Shown piece by piece: positions 8,512 through 17,306 of a stretch of DNA of 40,866 nt; the first letter of the stretch is position 1, and each line of letters begins with the position of its first letter. The position numbers and the translations under genes are program-made. The DNA lies in assembly GCA_036521995.1 (NCBI GenBank), contig DATDGR010000283.1:1-40866 (forward strand), given 5' to 3'. Origin of the DNA: Gp13-AA77 sp036521995 (lineage in GTDB: Bacteria > Acidobacteriota > Terriglobia > UBA7540). The notes beneath the pieces are model-generated. The model worked only from the letters and a program-made list of their open reading frames with translations. It did no database searches and was not told the origin of the DNA.

Positions 8512-9717
8512 ATGGCCACTGCAACGCTCAACCCGCTCACCGGTTTCACTTCGGCGCAGAAGAAGCTGCTTCTGGCGCTGGCTACCGCCGTGGGCTTGCG
8601 GATGCTGGGGCTCTTTCTGGTGCTGCCGGTCTTTACCCTTTACGGCCTGCAGTTTACTCATTCCCAATTTCTGGTAGGATTTGCCTTTGGCTGTTACGGG
8701 CTCGCGATGGCCTGCCTCGAGATCCCGCTCGGGCGGCTTTCAGACCGCATTGGGCGCCGCAAAGTGCTGCTGATCGGTATGTCGATCTTCAGCCTCGGCT
8801 CCTTCCTGTGCGCAGCGCCGGCATGGTTCCCGGCTTCGTTTCGCATTATGGAACTGATTCTGGCCCGCTTTATACAAGGTGTCGGTACCATCACCTCGAC
8901 AGCCTTCGCCAGCGTGGCGGACAACATCCAGGCGGAGCGGCGGTCCACGGCCATGGCCGTACTCGGCATCCCCATCGGCGCCGCCTTCATGCTGGGCGTG
9001 ATAGCGGGGCCGTTCCTGGCGGGCCTCGCCGGCACCCGGTTCCTATTCGTGTTGACCGGGTTGCTCGGCCTGGGTTCGGTGACTCTGTTGGCGCGTTACC
9101 TGCCGCACCTGCCCCCACGGGGCTCAGCCCCCTTGCGGTTGGGTGAAGTCATGCGGCTGCCGGCGGTGCTCGCTTTCGACTTGAGCGGGTTCTTCATGAA
9201 CACCTTCATGACATCGTTCTGGTTCTTCTTCCCCTTGATCGTCACCGGCCAACATCACCTGAAGATGACCCAATATTACGAGGTGCTGCTGCCGATGCTT
9301 CTGATCAGCGGCGCCACCATGTTCGGTTTTTCGCGCGGTGCGGACCGCGGTTGGGGCCGGGGGCTGGCTGCTTTTGCCTTCAGCATCCTGATGGCGAGCG
9401 CTCTGCTCTTATTTCGGCCCGCATTGGGCGGGCTCGATCCGGAGAAACTGACCGCCGTGCTGGTGCCGGGCATTCTGTTTCTGGTCGGCTTTACAGGTCT
9501 CGAGCCGATTCTCCCGAGCCTCGTCAGTGGGGCGGCTCCTGAGTCCTCATATGGTACCGCCCTCGGGTCGTTTCAAACGTTCCAGTTCCTCGGCAGTTTT
9601 GCCGGTGGATCGGTGGCCGGCGGGCTTTCGCATTTGCCTTCCACTTACATCATGATGACGTTGACCGTCATCTCTTTCGCCGGCTGCCTCTTGACGGCCT
9701 CGGGCCGTCGCGCTTGA
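8512..9717 (+). CDS. MFS transporter, 12-TM drug/sugar exporter type
   Basis: An integral inner-membrane permease of 401 residues with about 12 hydrophobic helices. The MFS signature between TM2 and TM3 is GRLSDRIGRRKVLLIG (about 69-84), and the RFIQGVGTITST segment (about 122-133) resembles motif B. The shape is closest to the YajR/Bcr-like proton-driven exporters. The gap to GH57 is only 27 bases, so it is likely co-transcribed and could move an oligosaccharide product or precursor, but the substrate is not shown by the sequence. No strong ribosome site precedes the ATG, which fits translational coupling with the gene upstream. Confidence 0.85.
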   Translation: MATATLNPLTGFTSAQKKLLLALATAVGLRMLGLFLVLPVFTLYGLQFTHSQFLVGFAFGCYGLAMACLEIPLGRLSDRIGRRKVLLIGMSIFSLGSFLCAAPAWFPASFRIMELILARFIQGVGTITSTAFASVADNIQAERRSTAMAVLGIPIGAAFMLGVIAGPFLAGLAGTRFLFVLTGLLGLGSVTLLARYLPHLPPRGSAPLRLGEVMRLPAVLAFDLSGFFMNTFMTSFWFFFPLIVTGQHHLKMTQYYEVLLPMLLISGATMFGFSRGADRGWGRGLAAFAFSILMASALLLFRPALGGLDPEKLTAVLVPGILFLVGFTGLEPILPSLVSGAAPESSYGTALGSFQTFQFLGSFAGGSVAGGLSHLPSTYIMMTLTVISFAGCLLTASGRRA

Positions 9718-9817
9718 TGGGTCCCGGGTGCCGAATAACTGCCCTATAGACTTTTCTTGCCGGTTGACCGATAAACTTATTCAGGGGACCGAAGGCGCGG
9801 TTGTTTGAGGGTCTGAA

Positions 9818-10513
9818 GTGAAAGGAATTCGGCTGTCTTGTTTCGCTCTGGCTGGATGTCTGTTGGCTGGTTCCGTCGCTGGCGCCGGTCCGGGCCAGCC
9901 CCAGGTGTCCACTGGCTGGCACCACTTCGGTGCGAGTGACAACACGCCGGCGGCAGAGCCTAGTGAATCGGGCGTTTGGCGCCACTTCGGTACGACTGCC
10001 GTTGTGCCCAAGGCCGTGGCGCCCAATCCTGGGCCCCACGAGTCGGTTCCCGCGCGATCAGCCCTCGAGATCGCGGATTTGGAAAAGCAGATGTATGAAC
10101 TCGTTAACCGCGACCGCTCGGACCCTGCCAACGCCGGTGAGATCGGCGGCAAGGTCACGCCCCTGAAGTGGAACGAGAGACTGGCTTCAGTGGCGCGGGC
10201 GCACTCACGCGCTATGCTGACCCAGGGATTCTTTGCCCACGTCGACCCCGAAGGCAGATCGCCGGGCATGCGAGTGAGAGCAGCCGGCATTGGCTGGCAG
10301 GCTGTGGGAGAGAACATCGCGATTTACCCCAGTGTTGAGAGCGCAGAGACCGCCTTCATGAACGAGCCCCGCTTTGAGCACAATCACCGCTCCAACATCC
10401 TGGGCTCGAAATACACCGACGTCGGGGTTGGGATCGTGCAAGACCCGAGGGGTTGGTATTACATCACGGAAGAATTCCTCCAGAAGCCCATAGATCTGCG
10501 CGCCTCGTTTTGA
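9818..10513 (+). CDS. Secreted CAP-domain (SCP-like) protein
   Basis: A 231-residue protein starting with GTG at 9818, with GAGG seven bases ahead. It has a signal peptide (KGIRLSCFALAGCLLAGSVAGA), then a low-complexity linker with two W-x-HFG units (WHHFG at 34-38 and WRHFG at 54-58, exactly 20 residues apart), then a CAP domain from about residue 85. The CAP features are MYELVNRDRS, LKWNERLASVARAHSRAML (motif around the first active-site His), FFAHVDPEGRSP, and GENIAIYP with the second Glu/His cluster (EHNHRSNILGSKYTDVGVGI). Such proteins are secreted and often act at the cell surface; the biochemical role in bacteria is mostly unknown. It converges with the PEP-CTERM gene 66 bases away. 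Confidence 0.88.
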   Translation: MKGIRLSCFALAGCLLAGSVAGAGPGQPQVSTGWHHFGASDNTPAAEPSESGVWRHFGTTAVVPKAVAPNPGPHESVPARSALEIADLEKQMYELVNRDRSDPANAGEIGGKVTPLKWNERLASVARAHSRAMLTQGFFAHVDPEGRSPGMRVRAAGIGWQAVGENIAIYPSVESAETAFMNEPRFEHNHRSNILGSKYTDVGVGIVQDPRGWYYITEEFLQKPIDLRASF

Positions 10514-10579
10514 GGCTCGCCTTGCCTATGCTTCTCTTGCCTCTCGAGGCTTGATGGTCTTTCCCTGCCAGGGCTGAGC

Positions 10580-11575
10580 TCATTTGGACTGCGGAGGCGT
10601 GATGGCTCCCATTTGCGATGCCCAACGCCGGTATGCCAGGTAAGCTGCGCCAGTCAGGAAGAGCAGCAAAGTACCCGGCTCGGGCGTAGCGGACACCGGG
10701 GGGTTGCAAGGCGTCCTGCTGCCGGGTGGCGTCTTGCTTGGAGGGCAAGGAGGCACGGGCGCGCACGGTGAGTCGTTCGAGGGTGCCGAACCCCGCTTGC
10801 GCGTGTTTGACGGCTGGACGCATGCTGGAATTAGAAGCCCGCCGGTCGGAATGATCAACCCGCCAAAGGGCGTTCCGGACACTGCGGGTGGGGCTAGCGG
10901 TGGAACAGGTTGCTCGGTTTCGACCGGTGGGATGCTCAAAGAAGGTGGCGCGCTCCAAGAAGTCGGCACGCTTCCAGAAGGCAGTACACCCCCGTAATTG
11001 ATTGTCGACGGTGCAGGTGTCTCAAGCGTGGGAAGCGGAGGCTGCAAAGGTGAAACTTTCTCCCTGGGGAGCGTAGAGATACGGTTGCCGCATCGCGTGC
11101 GAGCAAAATGCACACCGTCCGTAATCAGCTTCTCGCCGGCCGGTAGCCTGAGTCTCTTACTTGTCCAAAAGATGTCATTGTGGAGGCGGTAGGAAACATA
11201 GACGGCGCGCGCTGAGTGCAATCGAACGACGTGGGCCTTGCGAAGATCAAAGTTGCGGTAATGAGATGCCACCACAGGATCCCGGGCCACAGCCTCCCTG
11301 AGTTCCTCGGGACTCTTGACGCCGCCTGGAACCACTGAATAGGGGTAGACGGCCCGGCCGTCTGAAGCCGAATCGGGTTCAAGAATCAGGGGCGCGGAGA
11401 AGTCGAAACTGTCCTGCAATGGTTCAGGGCGAGAACTTGGTGGGTGAAGCCAGACAAACCACCCCAGCGCGACCAATCCGCAGGCCGGCAGCAACGCCAG
11501 GGACCAGGGCACGAGCGTGAATCGTGGATGCCGACTGCTCAGCCCCCTCAATCGACGCCACCAGCCTCGGCGCAT
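10580..11575 (-). CDS. PEP-CTERM sorting-domain protein
   Basis: A surface or secreted protein that would be cut and anchored by an exosortase. The C-terminus carries the full sorting signal: TPEPGTLLLFLTGAAYLAYRRW, i.e. the PEP motif, a hydrophobic helix and a basic end, near residues 300-322. The N-terminus is unusual: a basic stretch (MRRGWWRRLRGLSSRHPRF) then a membrane segment (LVPWSLALLPACGLVALGWFVW), so it is either a long signal peptide or a membrane anchor. The middle is rich in Pro, Ser and Thr with few domains. I chose the ATG at 11575; a TTG at 11617 would add 14 Arg-rich residues, and neither start has a clear ribosome site. A sigma-54-like site lies upstream at 11737-11754. No exosortase gene is in the window. 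Confidence 0.75.
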   Translation of the reverse strand: MRRGWWRRLRGLSSRHPRFTLVPWSLALLPACGLVALGWFVWLHPPSSRPEPLQDSFDFSAPLILEPDSASDGRAVYPYSVVPGGVKSPEELREAVARDPVVASHYRNFDLRKAHVVRLHSARAVYVSYRLHNDIFWTSKRLRLPAGEKLITDGVHFARTRCGNRISTLPREKVSPLQPPLPTLETPAPSTINYGGVLPSGSVPTSWSAPPSLSIPPVETEQPVPPLAPPAVSGTPFGGLIIPTGGLLIPACVQPSNTRKRGSAPSNDSPCAPVPPCPPSKTPPGSRTPCNPPVSATPEPGTLLLFLTGAAYLAYRRWASQMGAITPPQSK

Positions 11576-11969
11576 CAGCGGACGACGCCTGATTCGCCTG
11601 ATCCTCTGTTTCCCCAAACGAGCCGTATGTCACCCTCAAGCACCGTCCGTTTCAGCGGTGTTCAACAGCGTAGCCTACAAATCTAAACTTAATTATTGAT
11701 CCACAATGTATGAGGCCTCTCGCATCAACTCTCGCGATGCATGTTAATTGCCAATCGAATGCATCGGCAACTCCCTCCGCATAGAGGCCTAGCGAGCGGA
11801 ATGATCAGCAGGATGCTGGTAAGATTTTTCCACTATAGTGAAGGTCTTCCGACTCACTCTCGGCATTATTATCAGGATTGGTCGCGGTGGCTAATTGAGG
11901 CCAATCAGCGGTGCGAGCCAAGCGTTGGAGCGACGAAGGGATCGGTAGCGGAGAAAGTTGCGTCGTCTT
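11576..11969. other. Intergenic region between the PEP-CTERM and epimerase genes
   Basis: No gene is supported. Apart from the sigma-54-like site, 11684-11697 contains TAAACTTAATTATT, the exact reverse complement of 14 bases at about 822-835 in another AT-rich spacer. In AT-rich sequence that may be chance. Confidence 0.4.
11737..11754 (-). promoter_or_regulatory. Candidate sigma-54 promoter for the PEP-CTERM gene
   Basis: On the minus strand the sequence reads TTGGCAATTAACATGCAT. The GG and GC elements are separated by exactly ten bases, and TGGCA and TGCA match the -24/-12 consensus. Transcription would start near 11728, 110-155 bases before the PEP-CTERM start. PEP-CTERM genes in several bacteria are controlled by the sigma-54-dependent regulator PrsR, which makes this placement meaningful. 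It rests on one match by eye. Confidence 0.35.
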
Positions 11970-12998
11970 TCAAATGCGATGATAGTCCCGATACCAGTCA
12001 ACGAACTTGCTGATGCCTTCTTCCACTGAGGTCTGCGGCCGGAAGCCGGTGTCGCGCACCAGGTCCTCAATGTCGGCGCATGTGGCTGGAACGTCGGCCG
12101 GCTGCATCGGCAGCAGGGTCTTCTTCGCGGGCCGTCCGAGCTTACGCTCCAGAATCTCCACGAAGGTGCTGAGCTCCACAGGCCGATGGCCCGCGATGTT
12201 GTAAACGCGATAGGGAGCCGAACTGGTGTCGGGGCGGTCGTCGCTCGAGTCCGGGTCAGGCTGGGGAATCCGGCCGAGCAGGAGCAGAACCGCACTGACA
12301 ACGTCATCCACAAAGGTGAAATCGCGCTGCATCCTACCTTGATTGAAAAGTTCAATAGGACGGTCTTCGAGAATAGCGCGGGTGAAAATGAACAGCGCCA
12401 TATCCGGCCGTCCCCAAGGGCCGTAGACCGTGAAAAAGCGCAGGCCAGTGGAAGGCAGGCGGTAGAGGTGGGCGTAGCAATGCGCCATCAACTCGTTTGC
12501 TTTCTTTGTGGCTGCGTAAAGGCTTAGAGGGTGATCGACGGGATCGCGGGCCGAGAATGGCATCCGTGTGTTGCCGCCGTAAACGGAGCTCGACGATGCG
12601 AATGCCAGATGCCGGACGCCGTGGTGCCGGCAGCCTTCGAGGACGTTCAGGAACCCGGTGAGGTTTGCCTCCGAGTACGCGTGAGGATGCGAGAGCGAGT
12701 AACGGACACCCGCCTGGGCGGCGAGGTGAACTACGCTTTCAAAGGCTTCAGAGCAGAAGAGCGCGTTCAGCGCCGGCCGGTCCGCGAGGTCCATCTTCAC
12801 AAAGCGGAAGTTCCGCCCGCCATTTGACATGGCTTCGGGTGAAGCTTGCAGCAAGGCGAGGCGCGCCCGCTTGAGATTCACGTCGTAGTACTCGTTGAGA
12901 TTGTCCAGTCCCACCACCGTGTCGCCACGTTTGAGGAGCCGGCGTGAAACGTGGAATCCAATGAATCCCGCGCAGCCGGTCACCAGTATCTTTGCCAT
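11970..12998 (-). CDS. NAD-dependent epimerase, UDP-glucuronate 4-epimerase-like
   Basis: A short-chain dehydrogenase/reductase of 342 residues, predicted to convert UDP-glucuronate to UDP-galacturonate in the cytoplasm. The Rossmann NAD-binding motif is TGCAGFIG (7-14). The SSSSVYG segment (135-141) supplies the catalytic Ser, and Y161-xxx-K165 in YAATKKANEL is the catalytic pair. The phrases LDNLNEYYDVNLKRARL and FFTVYGPWGRPDMALFIFTRAI are typical of the LspL/UDP-GlcA epimerase group rather than GalE. It is divergent from glcD with a 118-base gap. It would supply a uronic-acid sugar nucleotide for capsule, LPS or exopolysaccharide. The exact sugar is inferred from motif style. Confidence 0.85.
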   Translation of the reverse strand: MAKILVTGCAGFIGFHVSRRLLKRGDTVVGLDNLNEYYDVNLKRARLALLQASPEAMSNGGRNFRFVKMDLADRPALNALFCSEAFESVVHLAAQAGVRYSLSHPHAYSEANLTGFLNVLEGCRHHGVRHLAFASSSSVYGGNTRMPFSARDPVDHPLSLYAATKKANELMAHCYAHLYRLPSTGLRFFTVYGPWGRPDMALFIFTRAILEDRPIELFNQGRMQRDFTFVDDVVSAVLLLLGRIPQPDPDSSDDRPDTSSAPYRVYNIAGHRPVELSTFVEILERKLGRPAKKTLLPMQPADVPATCADIEDLVRDTGFRPQTSVEEGISKFVDWYRDYHRI

Positions 12999-13116
12999 GG
13001 AGCTACTGTATCATCGGGCCCGCAGTTCGTCAGCGCAACCGGCGTGATTGGGCTAGAATTCATAGGGAGCTTCCTGGCGGCCGCATCGTGGCAACCAGGT
13101 TCTTCGAGGGTTTGGT

Positions 13117-14529
13117 ATGGCGACCGATTCACTCGTCCGCGACCTCACTCGCATCACCGCGCCTGACCGAGTCTTGTCGAGCCCCGAAGACCTGATGCTC
13201 TACGAATACGACGCCCTCTCCTCCCGTCAGGCGCCGCAGGCTGTCGTGTTTCCCGAGAGCACTCAGGAAGTAGCCGCGATCGTCAAGCTGGCCGCCCGAC
13301 TTGGAGTGCCGGTGGTGGCGCGGGGCGCCGGCACCGGACTCAGCGGGGGAGCGGTGGTCACCGAAGGCGGCCTGGTCCTGTCGCTGGCCCGCATGAAGAA
13401 GATCCTCGAGATTGATTTTGAGAACCTGCGCGCGCGAGTTCAGCCCGGGGTGGTGAATCTCGACCTCACGCTGGCCGTCGCCGACCAGGGCTACTGTTAC
13501 GTCCCCGATCCCTCTAGCCAGAAGGCTTGCACCCTTGGAGGTAACGTGGCCGAGAACTCCGGCGGGCCGCACACCCTCTGCTCGGGCGTGACCACCAATC
13601 ATGTGCTCGGCCTGGAGGTGGTGCTGCCGGATGGCGGCGTGATCCGCACGGGTGGAAAATACTGGGACCGGCCCGGCTACGATCTGACCGGCCTCCTGGT
13701 AGGTTCTGAGGGCACCCTCGGAATCGTGACGGAGATCATCGTACGGCTTACGCGCCGTCCCGACGATGTGAAGACCCTGCTGGCCATTTACGATCGTGTG
13801 GCGGACGCCACCGCTACCGTAGCCGCCGTCACAGCGCGAGGCATCACTCCGGCCGCCCTCGAAATGATGGACGGCTTTACGCTGCGGGCGATCGAGGCCG
13901 CCACGCACGCCGGCTATCCGCTCGACTCGGCGGCGGTTCTCCTGCTGGAAGTCGAAGGCTTGAAAGAGGAAGTCGACGAGGCTGCGCTCGCTCTCGATAC
14001 TGTAGCACGCGAAAACCACGCCCGCGAGGTGCGGACCGCTCGCACCGCCGAAGAACGTGATCTGCTCTGGCGTGGCCGCAAGAACGCTTTTGGGGCCATG
14101 GGACGGCTTTCCCCCAATTTTTACGTGCAGGACGGGGTGATCCCGCGAACCCGCCTGGTGGAGATGCTCGACTACATTGGCGAGGTGGAGCAGCGCTTTG
14201 GCCAGCGAGTCGGCAACATCTTTCATGCTGGAGACGGGAACCTCCACCCCCTGATCATGTTCGACGCCCGGAACCCTGAGGAGCAGCGGCGCACGCTGCT
14301 GGCGGCGGAGGCGATCATCACCAAGTGTGTGGAGCTGGGCGGCTCAATCACAGGTGAGCACGGTGTCGGTATCGAAAAGAACGAGCTGATGCCACTAACC
14401 TTCTCGGAGGATGATCTAGGTCTAATGCGCCGCATCAAGGCCGTTTTCAACCCCCAAGGAACGCTCAATCCGGGCAAGGTGCTGCCGTCTGGGAAGATGT
14501 GCGGTGAGCTGCGAATCCAGGTGAGCTAG
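13117..14529 (+). CDS. glcD: Glycolate oxidase FAD-binding subunit GlcD
   Basis: The catalytic flavoprotein subunit of glycolate dehydrogenase, which oxidises glycolate (and often D-lactate) to glyoxylate. The 470 residues have the normal order: an FAD PCMH-type domain with VARGAGTGLSGGAV (67-80) and CTLGGNVAENSGGPHTLCSG (about 146-165), then the FAD-oxidase C domain with HAGDGNLHPLI and GSITGEHGVGIEKNE (near 410-425). The start ATG at 13117 has GAGG about eight bases upstream. It is the first gene of glcDEF: glcE begins 31 bases after the stop. An alternative name would be D-lactate dehydrogenase, but the following glcE and glcF genes support glycolate oxidase. Confidence 0.92.
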   Translation: MATDSLVRDLTRITAPDRVLSSPEDLMLYEYDALSSRQAPQAVVFPESTQEVAAIVKLAARLGVPVVARGAGTGLSGGAVVTEGGLVLSLARMKKILEIDFENLRARVQPGVVNLDLTLAVADQGYCYVPDPSSQKACTLGGNVAENSGGPHTLCSGVTTNHVLGLEVVLPDGGVIRTGGKYWDRPGYDLTGLLVGSEGTLGIVTEIIVRLTRRPDDVKTLLAIYDRVADATATVAAVTARGITPAALEMMDGFTLRAIEAATHAGYPLDSAAVLLLEVEGLKEEVDEAALALDTVARENHAREVRTARTAEERDLLWRGRKNAFGAMGRLSPNFYVQDGVIPRTRLVEMLDYIGEVEQRFGQRVGNIFHAGDGNLHPLIMFDARNPEEQRRTLLAAEAIITKCVELGGSITGEHGVGIEKNELMPLTFSEDDLGLMRRIKAVFNPQGTLNPGKVLPSGKMCGELRIQVS

Positions 14530-14560
14530 GTGACCCCCCCAGAAAGGCACTCGCAATGTT

Positions 14561-15919
14561 ATGAGCCGCGCTACCGTGGGTACCGAGACTGATTTCGCAG
14601 CCATCGTCGGCGAGTCGCGAGTATCGGCCGATACCGCAACTTGTGCCGGCTTTGCCGTGGATGGTGTGAGGCCACACTGCGTGGTTTACGCCGCTTCGGC
14701 AGAACAAGTCGCTGAGGTTCTAAGGTGCGCGGCCAGCCACGAGCTGGCTGTGATCCCGAGCCGCAACGGAACGAAGCTCGCCATCGGTAATCCACCCCGT
14801 CGCTACGACGTGGCTTTGTCCCTCAAGGACATGAACCGGGTCTGGTACTATGAGCCGGATGATCTGGTAGTCAGCGTCGAACCCGGAATGAAATTCGGCG
14901 ATCTCCAGCATTTTCTTGGTCGGCACAATCTGTGGGTACCGCTCGACCCCGCCGGCGGCGAGCGCGCGAGTGTGGGAGGACTTCTGGCCGCAAACGCCGC
15001 CGGACCGTTGCGTCTGCACTTTGGCGGCCCGCGCGACATGGTGCTGGGCATGAAGATCGCCACCGTGGACGGCAAGGTCGTGAAGACGGGCGGGCGGGTG
15101 GTGAAAAACGTGGCGGGCTACGATCTCGCCAAGCTACTGATCGGATCCTACGGCACACTCGGTGTGATCGTCGAGGCGACCTTCAAACTCTATCCACGAG
15201 TGGTCGAGCGGGCTACGTGGCTGGTCGAGCCGGCTAGCCTCGCTACCACGCGGAGCTTGCGCCGGGACATACTGCGCTCCCCGCTGCGTCCTTTGCGGAT
15301 GACCCTCCTCAACGCCGGCGCGCAAGCCCTTCTTAAGGGCGAAGAACCGGGACCCGACCGCCTGCCTGGAGCCGCCGGATTCCAGGTTTGGATTGAGGCC
15401 GGCGGATCAGAACGGGTGATCGCCCGCTATTCGAGCGAGCTGGGCGCGCTGGGGGCGAAGCTGGGCGCGCCGCTTCGCCGGATCGAGGACGACATAGCGG
15501 CGAAAATCTGGGAGCCCATCGCAGACTTCGGCGTGTGGCTCACACGCGAGAAGCAGGTTCCGGTGATCTTGCGGGCAGCGATGCCCATCGCAGCGGCTGA
15601 GGAATTCCTGGAACGCGCTGAGAGAGAGGCCCAGACTGAGAACTGCGCGGTGGCCGGGATCGTTCAACTTGGGGTCGGTGTGGTGGAGCTAGGTTTGGTT
15701 TCGGATCGTGACCCGCGCCCTGAACTTATCGCTAGTCTGAGGCACAGCGCAACGAGTCTGGGCGGAAACCTGGCCGTGACGCGCTGCCCCGCTGAACTGA
15801 AAGCGCAGATCGAAGTGTGGGGACCGCCCGGTGACGACTTTGAAGTGATGCGCAAGTTGAAAGCGGCCTGGGACCCCAGGAATACCCTGTCACCGGGACG
15901 ATTCTTCGGAGGAGTCTAA
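14561..15919 (+). CDS. glcE: Glycolate oxidase FAD-binding subunit GlcE
   Basis: The second FAD-binding subunit of the membrane-associated glycolate oxidase complex. At 452 residues it is longer than the E. coli subunit (about 350). It has a PCMH FAD domain: VIPSRNGTKLAIGNPPRRYDV (about 67-87), DLVVSVEPGMKFGDLQ, and VKTGGRVVKNVAGYDLAKLLIGSYGTLGVIVEATFKLYP. 'GGRVVKNVAGYDL' is a GlcE hallmark. The last 60 residues (PPGDDFEVMRKLKAAWDPRNTLSPGRF) are the usual GlcD/GlcE ending. It sits between glcD and glcF in one direction. No obvious ribosome site is close to the ATG; translation may be coupled. Confidence 0.9.
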   Translation: MSRATVGTETDFAAIVGESRVSADTATCAGFAVDGVRPHCVVYAASAEQVAEVLRCAASHELAVIPSRNGTKLAIGNPPRRYDVALSLKDMNRVWYYEPDDLVVSVEPGMKFGDLQHFLGRHNLWVPLDPAGGERASVGGLLAANAAGPLRLHFGGPRDMVLGMKIATVDGKVVKTGGRVVKNVAGYDLAKLLIGSYGTLGVIVEATFKLYPRVVERATWLVEPASLATTRSLRRDILRSPLRPLRMTLLNAGAQALLKGEEPGPDRLPGAAGFQVWIEAGGSERVIARYSSELGALGAKLGAPLRRIEDDIAAKIWEPIADFGVWLTREKQVPVILRAAMPIAAAEEFLERAEREAQTENCAVAGIVQLGVGVVELGLVSDRDPRPELIASLRHSATSLGGNLAVTRCPAELKAQIEVWGPPGDDFEVMRKLKAAWDPRNTLSPGRFFGGV

Positions 15920-15936
15920 AAGGTCGCGGGAGCGGA

Positions 15937-15984
15937 ATGAGCCTTTCGAGCGCCCGATCGTTCGATCACTCAGTGGTCCGATGA
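15937..15984 (+). other. Possible 15-codon minicistron overlapping the glcF start
   Basis: ATG at 15937 has a proper ribosome site (GGGAG at 15928-15932 area) and opens a 15-residue frame that ends in TGA at 15982-15984. That TGA overlaps the glcF ATG at 15981 (ATGA), the classic arrangement for translational coupling. The glcF ATG has no ribosome site of its own. It may instead be the old glcF start, moved out of frame by slippage of the octamer repeat. Confidence 0.4.
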
Positions 15985-16009
15985 CCCGATCACCCGATCA
16001 CCCGATTTC
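15978..16009 (+). repeat. Octamer tandem repeat spanning the glcF start codon
   Basis: Four consecutive 8-base units: CCGATGAC, CCGATCAC, CCGATCAC and CCGATTTC. The glcF ATG is inside the first unit. Eight is not a multiple of three, so a gain or loss of units changes the reading frame of anything translated across them. Confidence 0.8.
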
Positions 16010-17306
16010 GAACTACGGTCCCGGCGAGGCCCCGCGCTGGGACTACTACTCCAAGTGCATTCACTGCGGATTATGCCTGAACGCCTGCCCCACCTACCGT
16101 GAGTTGGGGCAGGAGATGGACTCGCCTCGCGGCCGCATCTACCAGATGATCCAGGTGGAACAAGGGCGCCTGCCGCTCGGTGAGAGCGTGGTTCGCCACC
16201 TGGATCTATGCCTCGATTGCCGCTCCTGTGAGACCGCCTGCCCTTCGGGTGTGGAGTACGGCCGGTTGATCGAGGCGGCGCGCGGGCAGATTGAGCGCTG
16301 CTACCACCGACCTCCCTTCGAGCGCTGGCTGCGGCAAGTCTTTCTCGGTGACCTTCTGCCGCATTCCAGGCGGCTTGAATTCGCCGGCCGCCTGCTCCGC
16401 TTCTACCAGCGCTCCGGCCTCGAAGGAGTGGCACGCACCATCCTCGGACTGCTTCCTGGCAACCTCAAGAACGTGGCGCGACTCGCCCCCCGTATGGAGA
16501 AGCCATTCTTCTTCGACCGGCTGGGGACCGTGGTCCCGGCGGTGGGTGGGCGCAAATATCGCGTGGCTTTCTTTGCGGGCTGCATCGCCAATCTGGCCTT
16601 CGCGCGCCTCAACGACGCCACGGTGCGAGTTCTGGCCCGAAACGGCTGTGAAGTAGTCATTCCCAGGGATCAGGTCTGCTGCGGCGCTTTGCAGGTTCAT
16701 GCCGGCATGCGCGACCTGGCGCGGCAGCTCGCCCGGCGCAATATCCAGACGTTTCTCGAAGGCGGATTTGACGCCATCATCACAAACGCGGCGGGATGCG
16801 GGTCGGTGCTGAAGGAGTATCCGATGCTGTTTGAGGAAGAAGAGCAGGAGATGCTGGAGCCCGCGCGGCGTTTCTCGGCGCTCTTCAAAGACGTCACCGA
16901 GTTTCTGGCCGGGATCGAACTCAACCGCGATTTTCACCCCATTCGAGAACGCGTGACCTATCAGGACCCCTGCCATCTGTTGCACGCTCAGCGCATCCGT
17001 TCCGCGCCGCGCAAGCTGATCGCGGGCGTGCCCGGGGTCGAGTTCGTCGAGCTCAAGGAAGTGGAGATTTGCTGCGGCAGCGCCGGTATTTACAATGTCG
17101 CGCACAACGATATGGCCGAGCGGCTGCTTGCCAACAAGATGCAGCGGATCGATGAAACCGGCGCCGCAGTCATCTTGACCGCCAACCCTGGATGCCTGCT
17201 ACAACTTCGCGCCGGCGTGGCGGAGTCCAACGGCAATGGCAAACAGCGGCGGGTGATGCATGTGGTTGAGTTTTTGGATGAGGCGTATCGGAGCGCTGAG
17301 ATCTAA
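15981..17306 (+). CDS. glcF: Glycolate oxidase iron-sulfur subunit GlcF
   Basis: The electron-transfer subunit of glycolate oxidase, passing electrons from GlcD/GlcE to the quinone pool. The 441 residues show two ferredoxin-type [4Fe-4S] motifs: C26-x2-C29-x2-C32-x3-C36-P and C77-x2-C80-x2-C83-x3-C87-P. Two cysteine-rich CCG domains follow, with DQVCCGALQVHAG and EICCGSAGIYN. Between them lie FFAGCIANLAFARLN and TYQDPCHLLHAQR. The first ten residues (MTRSPDHPIS) are encoded by the octamer repeat and are probably not conserved. The next in-frame Met is after the first cluster, so the real start must lie at or before 15981. See the minicistron and repeat entries for the start problem. Confidence 0.9.
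   Translation: MTRSPDHPISNYGPGEAPRWDYYSKCIHCGLCLNACPTYRELGQEMDSPRGRIYQMIQVEQGRLPLGESVVRHLDLCLDCRSCETACPSGVEYGRLIEAARGQIERCYHRPPFERWLRQVFLGDLLPHSRRLEFAGRLLRFYQRSGLEGVARTILGLLPGNLKNVARLAPRMEKPFFFDRLGTVVPAVGGRKYRVAFFAGCIANLAFARLNDATVRVLARNGCEVVIPRDQVCCGALQVHAGMRDLARQLARRNIQTFLEGGFDAIITNAAGCGSVLKEYPMLFEEEEQEMLEPARRFSALFKDVTEFLAGIELNRDFHPIRERVTYQDPCHLLHAQRIRSAPRKLIAGVPGVEFVELKEVEICCGSAGIYNVAHNDMAERLLANKMQRIDETGAAVILTANPGCLLQLRAGVAESNGNGKQRRVMHVVEFLDEAYRSAEI

Noticed and set aside
11684..11697. 14-base AT-rich match, inverted, with about 822-835
   Set aside because: A match of this length in AT-rich sequence may be chance, and there is no wider similarity.
13129..14247. Long minus-strand frame opposite glcD
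   Set aside because: A shadow of the strongly supported glcD frame, common in GC-rich DNA.
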